From NCBI RefSeq assembly GCF_014645615.1, contig NZ_BMMB01000011.1, forward strand, positions 55,626 to 119,625: a stretch of 64,000 nucleotides of DNA. Reading direction: 5' to 3'. The notes under the pieces were generated by a model that was given only the letters and a program-made list of their open reading frames with translations, ran no database searches and was not told the DNA's origin. This stretch comes from Paenibacillus hunanensis. GTDB taxonomy: Bacteria > Bacillota > Bacilli > Paenibacillales > Paenibacillaceae. Shown in pieces: positions 16,836 to 24,118 of this stretch (positions are counted from its first letter, which is position 1; every line of letters begins with the position of its first letter). The position numbers were made by a program, and so were the translations under genes.

Positions 16836-17375
16836 ATGGCTGAAATCAGAATTAGAAATACAAACGAGCGCATTTCCGGTGACGATCAGGTTTTGGAGTT
16901 TCTGAACAAGCATGAGGTTGTATACGAAAAGTGGGATGTATCCAAGCTCTCCGACGAGCTGAGCGAGAACTTCACTTTGACAGATGAGCAAAAGCAAGCG
17001 GTGCTTGATACGTTTGAGCCTGAGATTCAAGATCTAGCTGCACGCCGTGGCTATCGTACTTGGGATGTGATTACCCTGTCCGAAGCAACTCCTGATCTGG
17101 AAGCGAAGCTGGCAAAATTCGAGGAAATCCATACTCATACAGAAGACGAGATTCGCGCCATTGTCTCTGGTAACGGTATCTTCATTATTAAAAGTCCTGA
17201 ACACGGCTACTTCGATGTTGAGCTTGAGCCAGGCGATGTCATCTCTGTACCTGAAAATACACCTCACTTCTTCACACTGGTCGACAATCGTAAAATTGTT
17301 GCGGTACGCCTGTTTGTAGAAACTGATGGCTGGGTTGCTCATCCATTTGAGGATTCTTCTTTCCAGAAGGCTTAA
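16836..17375 (+). CDS. mtnD: acireductone dioxygenase
   Basis: Cupin enzyme of the methionine salvage pathway that oxidises acireductone to the 2-keto acid precursor of methionine. The 179-residue length is typical. The metal ligands are in EIHTHTEDE (two His, one Glu) and NTPHFF (third His). GAAGGG precedes the ATG. No other mtn gene is adjacent, so the rest of the pathway must lie elsewhere, unlike the clustered Bacillus genes. Confidence 0.92.
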   Translation: MAEIRIRNTNERISGDDQVLEFLNKHEVVYEKWDVSKLSDELSENFTLTDEQKQAVLDTFEPEIQDLAARRGYRTWDVITLSEATPDLEAKLAKFEEIHTHTEDEIRAIVSGNGIFIIKSPEHGYFDVELEPGDVISVPENTPHFFTLVDNRKIVAVRLFVETDGWVAHPFEDSSFQKA

Positions 17376-17434
17376 GCGATTGGATTTTATTGAATAATAC
17401 GGATTTCAATTCCAATATTAAATTGCATAAATAT

Positions 17435-17487
17435 AAAAACAAGCCCGCTTTACTCCTACTACAGGAATAAGGCAGGCTTGTTTTTTT
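17435..17487. terminator. Terminator downstream of mtnD
   Basis: AAACAAGCC / GGCTTGTTT forms the outer stem of a long hairpin with inner pairing, followed by seven T on the plus strand; an A-run on the other side allows minus-strand use too. It lies between convergent mtnD and a HAD gene. Confidence 0.88.
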
Positions 17488-17585
17488 AACTTTAGAGCTG
17501 ATATCATGTTGGCTTGCTTGACGTCGTATACAACGCTAAATTAAACATACAGCTAGTACACGTTCAGTAAGCTTGACTGCTACTT

Positions 17586-18380
17586 TTAGACGGCTTGCGC
17601 AGCAATCTCATGAATTTCGCTCAAATGCTTGATCTCATGATCCGGTTTAATATCGCTATCATTTGTTTTGCCATTACGATTCAGCCAGACTGAAGTGATG
17701 CCAGTAGCCAGCGCACCCTTGATATCGGTAGTCAGCTTATCGCCAACCATTAAGGCTTGCTCTGGCTGCACATTCAGCAGCTCCAGCGCATGACGGAAAA
17801 TCGATGGGTCTGGCTTTCCGCGACCAAATGCACCCGAGATGACGATCTGATCGAAGAAGGGTGCCAGCTCAGGCACACCATCCAGCTTTTCCTGTTGCAG
17901 TGCTGGACAACCATTCGTTAATAGTAGTAGCTTCACTTTACCCTTGAGCTCGCCAAGAATTTGTAAGGTTTCTTCATAGAAATGCGGGCGATTACGACGC
18001 TCACGAACAAACTGCTCTGCCAGCTCATTGCCCAGCTCCTCATTGTTGATTCCCAGTGCACGTAGCCCTCTGTTCCAGGCTTCCTTGCGATAAACTGGCG
18101 CAATCTGCTCCAGCTTGCGGAATTCAGGCTGCTCTCCAGCCGTGAACTGTGCCCACAAGCCTTCAAATGGATTAATTCCGATCATCTGTGTAAAGGGGAA
18201 CGTCTCATACGATTCATACAATGCGCGCGCTTCCTTGCGTACCGCCTTTTCCAGCTCGACAGCATCAATGCCTTCGCGGTTCGCTGCTGTCAGGCAGGTA
18301 TAATGGAACGCTTCCTCAATACTTCTCTCATCCCACAGCAATGTATCATCCAGATCAAACAAAACGGCTTCAATACTCAA
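17586..18380 (-). CDS. HAD-IA family phosphatase
   Basis: A 264-residue haloacid-dehalogenase phosphatase: motif I LFDLDDTLL, motif II LLTNGCPA, the lysine in FGRGKPDPSIF and motif IV MVGDKLTTDI. It resembles the YjjG/N-acylneuraminate-9-phosphatase group, but the substrate is not fixed. The start is a TTG eight bases after GGGAGG. A longer frame to 18449 would run back through an upstream hairpin and has no ribosome-binding site. Confidence 0.82.
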   Translation of the reverse strand: MSIEAVLFDLDDTLLWDERSIEEAFHYTCLTAANREGIDAVELEKAVRKEARALYESYETFPFTQMIGINPFEGLWAQFTAGEQPEFRKLEQIAPVYRKEAWNRGLRALGINNEELGNELAEQFVRERRNRPHFYEETLQILGELKGKVKLLLLTNGCPALQQEKLDGVPELAPFFDQIVISGAFGRGKPDPSIFRHALELLNVQPEQALMVGDKLTTDIKGALATGITSVWLNRNGKTNDSDIKPDHEIKHLSEIHEIAAQAV

Positions 18381-18418
18381 GTCCAAACCCTCCCGGTTAT
18401 TGTTCAAGTATATTGGTG

Positions 18419-18457
18419 AAAAGGGCATGATCGCTAAAGAGAAGCTCATGCCCTTTT
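18419..18457 (-). terminator. Hairpin between the membrane-protein gene and the HAD gene
   Basis: AAAAGGGCATGA pairs with TCATGCCCTTTT across a 15-base loop. It lies 56 bp past the stop of the upstream membrane-protein gene and ends about 40 bases before the HAD TTG. The T-run is only four bases, so termination may be partial. Confidence 0.55.
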
Positions 18458-18512
18458 ACAGCTATAACGTATATCATACTGCGCTACTCAACTAGCTAAC
18501 GACAAGCGATCC

Positions 18513-19034
18513 TTACAGCTTATCTTCAACTGTGATATTGTGAGTTGCTGCAAATTTGCGCAGGTGTTCAGCCATTGCATCGGTATCATAACGGTTGAGT
18601 GTACGAGCGAACAGCCATGCACCGCCTTTTGTGCTATGCTCGATAACTACATAACCTTTTTGTAAACGAATCTTTTTCACATTAGCAGCTGTCAAAATAC
18701 GATCACGATTAAACTTTGTTGTAATTAAGGAATCCTTGCCTACTTTTAGATATGGACGGCGCAGGAACAAAATCACCCCAAGGAACACATACAACAGTAC
18801 CGTTACGACAAACAGGATAACGCTTGTCGATGCAGCCGGATACATAATCCCCATGGTACCGTATACAAGACCGAGCAGTACAAGTGTTGCCGGGAACACA
18901 ATATTGCGTCCTTTGTACACCGTGAATTCAGAGCTGGCTTTTGTTGTGCCCAGACGATCTTGACCTGCCTTTTTACGGCGATCATTCAACTGCTTCGTAT
19001 TGCGCTTGACTTGCCTTTCCCAGGAACGGGACAT
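18513..19034 (-). CDS. Conserved small membrane protein of unknown function
   Basis: A 173-residue protein. A basic N-terminus (residues 1-42) is followed by two hydrophobic segments (about 45-65 and 70-92), then a ~75-residue soluble tail rich in Lys and Arg (KVGKDSLITTKFNRDRIL). The layout suggests both ends in the cytoplasm. I do not recognise the family; proteins of this layout are common hypotheticals in Paenibacillaceae. AGGGGGAA precedes the ATG. It lies between the HAD gene and the SOS cluster without obvious functional linkage. Confidence 0.7.
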   Translation of the reverse strand: MSRSWERQVKRNTKQLNDRRKKAGQDRLGTTKASSEFTVYKGRNIVFPATLVLLGLVYGTMGIMYPAASTSVILFVVTVLLYVFLGVILFLRRPYLKVGKDSLITTKFNRDRILTAANVKKIRLQKGYVVIEHSTKGGAWLFARTLNRYDTDAMAEHLRKFAATHNITVEDKL

Positions 19035-19164
19035 CGCTTTTCCCCCTATAATCTGTAATGTAAGTCTGTTATAACAAAACAGGATGCCGTGTCCTGATCG
19101 TTGATCAGTAGCGACATCCCTGTATGGTTATTGCGTCGATGATCATCAGATGAGACTGTACATA

Positions 19165-19191
19165 ACAAAAAGCTGTGAATACAGCACAGCT
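19165..19191 (-). terminator. Terminator of the DUF896 gene
   Basis: On the minus strand AGCTGTG / CACAGCT with a seven-base loop is followed by TTTT. It begins two bases after the stop codon. Confidence 0.75.
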
Positions 19192-19193
19192 AT

Positions 19194-19394
19194 TTATGCG
19201 TTGCCTTTTTGTTCGTTCTCAGCGTCCTCGACCCATTCGATCGTTTCGAGCTGCTGACGGAAATTGCGGCGGATATTGCCCAGGTAAACCTGACGTAGCT
19301 CGTCGCGCTCTACTACTTCTTCCGCAGTAAGTCCAACTTCCTTTTTCTTGCGTGCTAATTCGTTAATTCTTGCAATGATTACGTCGATGTCCAT
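19194..19394 (-). CDS. DUF896 family protein (YnzC-like)
   Basis: A 66-residue all-helical protein matching the YnzC/DUF896 family: IARINELARKKK, then LTAEEVVERDELRQVYL. These proteins form helical hairpins; B. subtilis YnzC lies in the lexA-yneA-yneB-ynzC SOS neighbourhood, and the same association holds here. GGGAGGG stands five bases before the ATG, which rules out the much longer upstream frame. Molecular role unknown. Confidence 0.88.
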   Translation of the reverse strand: MDIDVIIARINELARKKKEVGLTAEEVVERDELRQVYLGNIRRNFRQQLETIEWVEDAENEQKGNA

Positions 19395-19431
19395 AACTAC
19401 CCTCCCAAATCTATCTTTTCTAACTTTGACA

Positions 19432-19471
19432 TGTAAAAAAAAGCTTGTCAAGGCTATTCGCACCTGACAAG
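19432..19471 (-). terminator. Terminator between the yneA-like and DUF896 genes
   Basis: On the minus strand GCTTGTCA ... TTGACAAGC is followed by eight T. It lies about 175 bp past the yneA-like stop and only about 40 bases before the DUF896 ATG, so the DUF896 promoter must lie upstream of it and expression may be attenuated. Confidence 0.85.
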
Positions 19472-19646
19472 CAAACGATAGAACAATATATAAATCCGGA
19501 GGAGATCCGGTTAGATCATAACGATAATAAAATAACAAAATACAACGATAGATGTTTATGAGATATTGTATAGTCCAATCCATAATAATGAACTTTTGTA
19601 TAGGCTAGCGACCTGCTACATATGAAACATCATATTTCTAAAAGAT

Positions 19647-20264
19647 TCAGTTGTGTGGGATAACGAGCACATCACCACTGCGAATATCGCTAGTATTCAG
19701 ATTGTTCTCATCTCGTATTTCGGCAATATAATCACGTATGTCTGTATCCGGTGCTTTGTATTGAGAAGCGATCGCCCAGAGGCTATCTCCTTCAGTCACG
19801 ATCACATGCTGCTTCATTGCAGGGGATTCATCCGCAGTGACAAAATGCTGAAATCCTCCATATAACAGTACACCTGCAAACAAGATACTTACCATTAAGC
19901 GACCTGTAGAGTTCCATCCGGATCTGCGCTTCTTGGATGGACGTGCCGACTTCTTACTCTTGCCCATCGTTTTGCGAGCGGTCATCTGGATCAGATCCAG
20001 TGTCTTGCGACGGAAAGAGCGTCCAGCGCGTTTAGCTAATGGCTTGTGACGTCCTGTGCCTGCTGTATCTCCATCCACGTATACCCATTCGCTCACTGAA
20101 GGCTCACTGGATGCTGCCTTCTTCGTCGATGCTTGCATCTTGGATGCTGATAATGGTGTAGATCCAGTGGATGTATGAGTAGATGTGCTTGCTGTCGACG
20201 AAGCAGCGTCATCCTGAGTTGAGTTCGTGTCGTGGATACTTTTGTATGTAGTATATTTAAGCAT
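19647..20264 (-). CDS. YneA-like SOS cell-division suppressor (membrane-anchored LysM)
   Basis: A 205-residue protein divergent from lexA. The C-terminal ~55 residues form a LysM domain (HVIVTEGDSLWAIAS ... GDVLVIPHN), preceded by one membrane segment (about 125-142, LMVSILFAGVLLYGGF). This is the architecture of YneA, which delays septation during SOS. It is about twice as long as Bacillus YneA: residues 1-60 are Ser/Thr-rich and residues 75-120 very basic (RRKTLDL, KKSARPSKKRR), presumably cytoplasmic. The ATG at 20264 was chosen because the LexA-controlled promoter starts transcription near 20300, inside the longer frame. Location and promoter make the SOS link strong; the septation role is inferred. 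Confidence 0.82.
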   Translation of the reverse strand: MLKYTTYKSIHDTNSTQDDAASSTASTSTHTSTGSTPLSASKMQASTKKAASSEPSVSEWVYVDGDTAGTGRHKPLAKRAGRSFRRKTLDLIQMTARKTMGKSKKSARPSKKRRSGWNSTGRLMVSILFAGVLLYGGFQHFVTADESPAMKQHVIVTEGDSLWAIASQYKAPDTDIRDYIAEIRDENNLNTSDIRSGDVLVIPHN

Positions 20265-20277
20265 GTGCTTCACACTC

Positions 20278-20291
20278 CAAACGTTTGTTCT
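20278..20291. promoter_or_regulatory. Weak LexA-box candidate near the yneA-like start
   Basis: CAAACGTTTGTTCT matches CGAACNNNNGTTCG at all but two positions. It lies just upstream of the yneA-like ATG. Confidence 0.35.
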
Positions 20292-20306
20292 TGTTTTCCT
20301 GAAAAG

Positions 20307-20335
20307 AATATAGCACGAACATATGTTTTGATCAA
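20307..20335 (-). promoter_or_regulatory. Promoter of the yneA-like gene
   Basis: TTGATC and TATATT with 17-bp spacing on the minus strand. A LexA box fills the spacer, so LexA binding would block RNA polymerase. Confidence 0.8.
20316..20329. promoter_or_regulatory. LexA (SOS) box in the yneA-like promoter
   Basis: CGAACATATGTTTT, one mismatch within the CGAAC-N4-GTTCG core, lies between the -35 and -10 elements. Confidence 0.85.
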
Positions 20336-20344
20336 TAGGTTTTT

Positions 20345-20358
20345 CGAACTTTTGTTCG
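20345..20358. promoter_or_regulatory. LexA (SOS) box, perfect core
   Basis: CGAACTTTTGTTCG is a perfect CGAAC-N4-GTTCG site, ten bases upstream of the yneA-like -35 element. Confidence 0.9.
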
Positions 20359-20487
20359 CTTTTTTTCAGGAGTGTTTTAGAGTGCATTGGAGAAGGCTGA
20401 TTGTATATAGAAAATCGTGAATCCAACTTTATAGAAGTGCTACGTGATACATGCTACTTTGTTTGCTGTAAATTCTAACTTACTTTT

Positions 20488-20501
20488 AGAACTTATGTTT
20501 G
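20488..20501. promoter_or_regulatory. LexA (SOS) box upstream of the lexA promoter
   Basis: AGAACTTATGTTTG, two mismatches to the consensus, overlaps the 5' end of the lexA -35 element. Confidence 0.65.
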
Positions 20502-20527
20502 TACGAACGGAAGTTCTATGTTATAAT
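20499..20527 (+). promoter_or_regulatory. Promoter of lexA
   Basis: TTGTAC and TATAAT with 17-bp spacing, both flanked or overlapped by LexA boxes, consistent with autoregulation. Predicted start about 30 bases before the lexA ATG. Confidence 0.85.
20504..20517. promoter_or_regulatory. LexA (SOS) box within the lexA promoter spacer
   Basis: CGAACGGAAGTTCT matches the consensus at all but the last base and occupies the spacer of the lexA promoter. Confidence 0.85.
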
Positions 20528-20562
20528 TTTGCCAAACGTTACAGTATTGGGGTTGATACAGT

Positions 20563-21189
20563 ATGTCCAAGATTTCTAACCGCCAGCAGGCGATTCTGGA
20601 ATTTATCCGGAATGAAGTAAAATTGAAAGGCTATCCGCCATCCGTTCGTGAGATCGGTGAAGCTGTTGGCCTCGCTTCCAGCTCGACGGTTCACGGACAC
20701 CTGGACCGCCTTGAGAAAAAAGGATTGATTCGCCGTGACCCTACGAAGCCGCGCGCCATTGAGCTGCTCGGTCAAGAGGAATCGGAAAACAATCTGATGT
20801 TTGCACAGACAGTATCCCGCGTACCGATTATCGGTAAGGTTACTGCTGGTGTACCGATTACTGCTACTGAGCATATTGAGGACTACTTCCCATTGCCACA
20901 GCAGTTTACCGGTGACAATCAAGTGTTTATGCTCTCCGTTGTCGGTGACAGTATGGTTGAAGCAGGCATTCACAATGGCGACTTCGTTATCGTTCGTCAG
21001 CAACAGACAGCCAACAATGGCGATATCGTTGTAGCGATGACTGAGGACGACGAAGCTACCGTGAAAACGTTCTATAAGGAAAAGGATCATATCCGCTTGC
21101 AGCCAGAGAATCCACGTTATGAGCCATTGCGCCTTACTCGTGTAACGATTCTCGGTAAAGTAGTTGGTCTGTTCCGTAATCTGCACTAA
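20563..21189 (+). CDS. lexA: SOS repressor LexA
   Basis: Transcriptional repressor of the SOS regulon that self-cleaves when stimulated by RecA filaments. The 208-residue protein has an N-terminal winged helix (PPSVREIGEAVGLASSS) and the C-terminal protease. The scissile Ala-Gly is in VTAGVPI, the catalytic Ser in GDSMVEAG and the Lys in EATVKTF. The ribosome-binding site is modest (TTGGGGTTG). Divergent from the yneA-like gene, with shared LexA boxes. Confidence 0.97.
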   Translation: MSKISNRQQAILEFIRNEVKLKGYPPSVREIGEAVGLASSSTVHGHLDRLEKKGLIRRDPTKPRAIELLGQEESENNLMFAQTVSRVPIIGKVTAGVPITATEHIEDYFPLPQQFTGDNQVFMLSVVGDSMVEAGIHNGDFVIVRQQQTANNGDIVVAMTEDDEATVKTFYKEKDHIRLQPENPRYEPLRLTRVTILGKVVGLFRNLH

Positions 21190-21214
21190 GGGCTTGCTGA
21201 TGATGAGCCTGGTC

Positions 21215-21269
21215 ATAGTCCATTAAAAAAGACTCTCGCATAATGTGAGAGTCTTTTTTAATGGACTAT
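21215..21269 (+). terminator. Terminator of lexA with a perfect 23-bp stem
   Basis: Positions 21215-21237 are the exact reverse complement of 21247-21269, with further pairing in the loop. The T-run is inside the 3' arm (GTCTTTTTTAATGG). Unusually long and symmetrical; it can work in both directions. Confidence 0.85.
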
Positions 21270-21394
21270 TCATTTTTAAAAATGGTAAAACTTCTGTAAT
21301 ACGACTTTACTCATATGTAGACTAGCCAGCTGATACACATCAGATTGCTTAGCCATTTGAAACGCTAATATTACATAAACAGACATTCACATGA

Positions 21395-21628
21395 CTAAGC
21401 TTCATTAAAATCATACCTTGAAGTATAGATAAGTATGCCTCCTACTACGAGTAGGAACAATGGTATAATGAACCAAATGATTCCGATATCAAATAATTGA
21501 TATTGAAAAGCTCCACCGTTGATCTGTGAAGAGTACGCTGCTCCTCTTAGACCAGCAAGTATGAATCCGGTACAAAGTATAATAGTCGCACATACAATAG
21601 ATGTACAACCTAACAGCAATTTTATCAT
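21395..21628 (-). CDS. Small two-helix membrane protein
   Basis: A 77-residue hydrophobic protein with two membrane segments (about 1-27 and 47-68) separated by a short, probably external, polar loop (AAYSSQINGGAFQYQ). No family is recognised. An excellent ribosome-binding site (GGAGGT, six bases before the ATG) supports expression. Immediately upstream lies a perfect 17-bp inverted repeat. It is an isolated gene between lexA and the arabinoside locus. Confidence 0.65.
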   Translation of the reverse strand: MIKLLLGCTSIVCATIILCTGFILAGLRGAAYSSQINGGAFQYQLFDIGIIWFIIPLFLLVVGGILIYTSRYDFNEA

Positions 21629-21640
21629 TTTACCACCTCC

Positions 21641-21682
21641 ACAATAATCTCCTGTCTTATTATACAGACAGGAGATTATTGT
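21641..21682. repeat. Perfect 17-bp inverted repeat before the small membrane gene
   Basis: Arms 21641-21657 and 21666-21682 are exact reverse complements (ACAATAATCTCCTGTCT) around an eight-base loop that contains TATAAT on the minus strand. It ends directly against the GGAGGT ribosome-binding site of the downstream gene. No T-run follows. It may be an operator overlapping a -10 element or an mRNA 5' hairpin. Confidence 0.75.
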
Positions 21683-21848
21683 CGCATCTTTTGGAAGTAT
21701 ACGGAAAATATTTTAGTAATATAGCTGTTATTGTGAGTATTTTATATCATTTTTCACATTTTATTTTTTGTTTCATTGATATTATTTGCAATTTGCTGTG
21801 CATATGCGTACTCCATGATTTTGTTCGCTAACCGTTTCGTAATCATGT

Positions 21849-22082
21849 TTAGAACAGCTTCGTTTCCAGTACCTTTGCCATCAGCTCTTTAAAATCCTTA
21901 CTATCCGCCTTCTCTGCTAACCGCTCCTCCATTGCATTAAACTTTTCTGCCAGAAAATACGCATTTAAATATAGCACCAGATATTCCTTAGCAATCGCTT
22001 CGAGATGCTCCTTATTGGAGGTATAGCCTGCGATCACACTATGAGCAAAAGCTTCGGGATTAATGTTGACTTTATTTTTCAT
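21849..22082 (-). CDS. Small helical protein of unknown function
   Basis: A 77-residue soluble, mainly helical, charged protein (EHLEAIAKEYLVLYLNAYFL, then NAMEERLAEKADSKDFKELM). No family is recognised. AGGAGA stands eight bases before the ATG, only 24 bp past the GH127 stop, so it is probably the last cistron of the GPH-GH127 transcript. Its conservation with the glycosidase would be informative. Confidence 0.65.
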   Translation of the reverse strand: MKNKVNINPEAFAHSVIAGYTSNKEHLEAIAKEYLVLYLNAYFLAEKFNAMEERLAEKADSKDFKELMAKVLETKLF

Positions 22083-22106
22083 CCTTCATTCTCCTTTGCT
22101 ACCGCC

Positions 22107-24083
22107 TTATGCTTTATTTAGCCAGACCTGCATTTCTCCAGGTGTGCGATTTGCCCAGCTATAATATGGAATCAGCTTTAAGGTATGCGGTGCATACGTT
22201 GGCTCCGCTACAGAGCTATACAGCACCTGTTCCCATTCTGCCCCTACCTGCTGACGCTCTACCTGCCATTCGATCGTTCCGACACCACCTAGCAGCTCAG
22301 GATCAAATCGATAGGTCGCCTGCTGATTACTATAAACTCGAATCAGATGCAGATTGGCTCCATTATCCTCTTGCTCTGCGCAAAAAATGAGTGGCCCTCG
22401 TCCAATCGCCAGCTTGCCCCAATCGCTTCGTACGAGTGGATGCGCGCTATATTGCCTGATCTCCATCGGCAGGGTCAGCTTGAGCTGATCACCCTTTTGC
22501 CACGTACGATTCAAGCTAACAAAACCATCCTTTATATCCAAAGACACCGACTCACCATTCACAGTTAACACAGGCTCCCCTGACCAATAAGGAATGCGTA
22601 ACGCTAATGTGAAATCAATCGGCTGATCAGTATGCACTTGAAACGCTACATTCCCTTCCCATGGCAGCTCACTCGTCTGCTCAAGCTGAACAGTCTGATC
22701 GTCTAGCTTGAGTTCGGCTGTACCGGTCACATACAGATTCGTATACACCGCACGCTGCTGGGGATGGATGGTGTACACATATTGATGCAACGAAGTGAGT
22801 AGCCGTGCAAGATTCGGTGGACAGCATGCACAACCGAACCAAGCAGGACGTGTAACCTTTACATGGCTTTTTCCCGGATCATGCAGGCTGCTATCTGGAC
22901 GCACCTCCAGTGGATTCACGTAAAAGAAGTGCTTGCCATCCAGCGCCATTCCACCAATAGCCGTATTATAGAGCGCTCGCTCCAGCACATCTGCATATTG
23001 TGATTTTGCTTCATTTTTCAGCATATTAAAGGCAAAAAAGATAAGTCCGATCGAAGCGCAGGTTTCGCAGTACATCGTATCATTGGGTAGATCATAATCG
23101 GTGGTGAATGCTTCTCCATCCACAGTCGAGCCAATACCGCCTGTAATATACATTCGTTTACTCACTATATTACTCCACAGTCGGCGACACGCTTCCAGCA
23201 TCTTACTATCATTAGCGAGGTAGGCTGCGTCTGCCATCCCTGCACACAGATAGACAAGACGAACCGCATGCCCTTCGGCAGTCTCCTGCTCCAATACAGG
23301 CTGGTGTGCCTGATAATACGTTAATTGTCGATGGCTCATGCCCTCGATCACAGCGGTAGTCCCTTTATCCTCGGCACGCTGTCTTGCGAAAAAAGTCGGA
23401 TCTGTACCACGTTCATACAAAAAATAGAGACTCAAATCCAAATAACGCTGCTCTCCTGTCAGTGTATACAGCTTGGTCAAAGCAAGCTCAATTTCCTCAT
23501 GCCCGTCGTAGCCTTGAATTTTGCCAGCTTCTTTTCCAAAGTGAGCATCAATACAATCTGCAAGTCGGCAGGCAATCGTGCGTGCCTTCTCATTACCCGT
23601 TGCTTCGTAATAAGCGATAGCTGCTTCAATAAAATGACCTGCACAGTACAGCTCATGACTTTCTGCTAGCTTTTTGAAGCGACGCTCTGGTTCTTCGATA
23701 GAAAAGTACGTATTGATATAGCCATCCTGCTCCTGTGCCAGCCCGATCAAATCAATTACACCGTCAGCTAGCTCCTGTAATTGTGCATCAGGATGAATCG
23801 ATAGCGAGTAGGCTACCGCCTCCAGCCACTTGTATACATCACTGTCCTGAAATACCCAGCCATAGTGGTGACCTTCCTTCAAGCCAGCAGCAATTTTAAA
23901 ATTTTCGATGGCATGGCTTTTCTCAGAGGGAATATTGTCGTCATTGCGTTCCTTTTCAATCACAATATCGGCGTTGTCATTCAGTACGTCCCATTGATAG
24001 GGAATCATCTCTGTACGTACAAGCTCGCGGTAATGAGACCAGAATGAATCAGTAATATGGGATGATTGAAGCTGAAATGGCAT
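22107..24083 (-). CDS. GH127 beta-L-arabinofuranosidase
   Basis: A 658-residue cytoplasmic glycoside hydrolase of family GH127 (formerly DUF1680), which releases beta-L-arabinofuranose using a zinc-bound cysteine nucleophile. The cluster known from HypBA1 is present: Glu340 and Cys342 in MYCETCAS, and Cys420-Cys421 in FGCACCPPN, Cys420 being the predicted nucleophile. The N-terminal alpha/alpha barrel and C-terminal beta-sandwiches cover the full family length. No signal peptide, so it acts on imported oligosaccharides. GAGGAGG lies before the ATG. It follows the GPH transporter by 35 bp. In related organisms the substrates are beta-arabinooligosaccharides of hydroxyproline-rich plant glycoproteins. 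Confidence 0.92.
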   Translation of the reverse strand: MPFQLQSSHITDSFWSHYRELVRTEMIPYQWDVLNDNADIVIEKERNDDNIPSEKSHAIENFKIAAGLKEGHHYGWVFQDSDVYKWLEAVAYSLSIHPDAQLQELADGVIDLIGLAQEQDGYINTYFSIEEPERRFKKLAESHELYCAGHFIEAAIAYYEATGNEKARTIACRLADCIDAHFGKEAGKIQGYDGHEEIELALTKLYTLTGEQRYLDLSLYFLYERGTDPTFFARQRAEDKGTTAVIEGMSHRQLTYYQAHQPVLEQETAEGHAVRLVYLCAGMADAAYLANDSKMLEACRRLWSNIVSKRMYITGGIGSTVDGEAFTTDYDLPNDTMYCETCASIGLIFFAFNMLKNEAKSQYADVLERALYNTAIGGMALDGKHFFYVNPLEVRPDSSLHDPGKSHVKVTRPAWFGCACCPPNLARLLTSLHQYVYTIHPQQRAVYTNLYVTGTAELKLDDQTVQLEQTSELPWEGNVAFQVHTDQPIDFTLALRIPYWSGEPVLTVNGESVSLDIKDGFVSLNRTWQKGDQLKLTLPMEIRQYSAHPLVRSDWGKLAIGRGPLIFCAEQEDNGANLHLIRVYSNQQATYRFDPELLGGVGTIEWQVERQQVGAEWEQVLYSSVAEPTYAPHTLKLIPYYSWANRTPGEMQVWLNKA

Positions 24084-24118
24084 AGGAATGATTCCTCCTC
24101 ATACATAAGTAGATAGGT

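Noticed and set aside
20539..21216. A 225-codon frame antisense to lexA
   Set aside because: It overlaps lexA entirely and no family features are visible.
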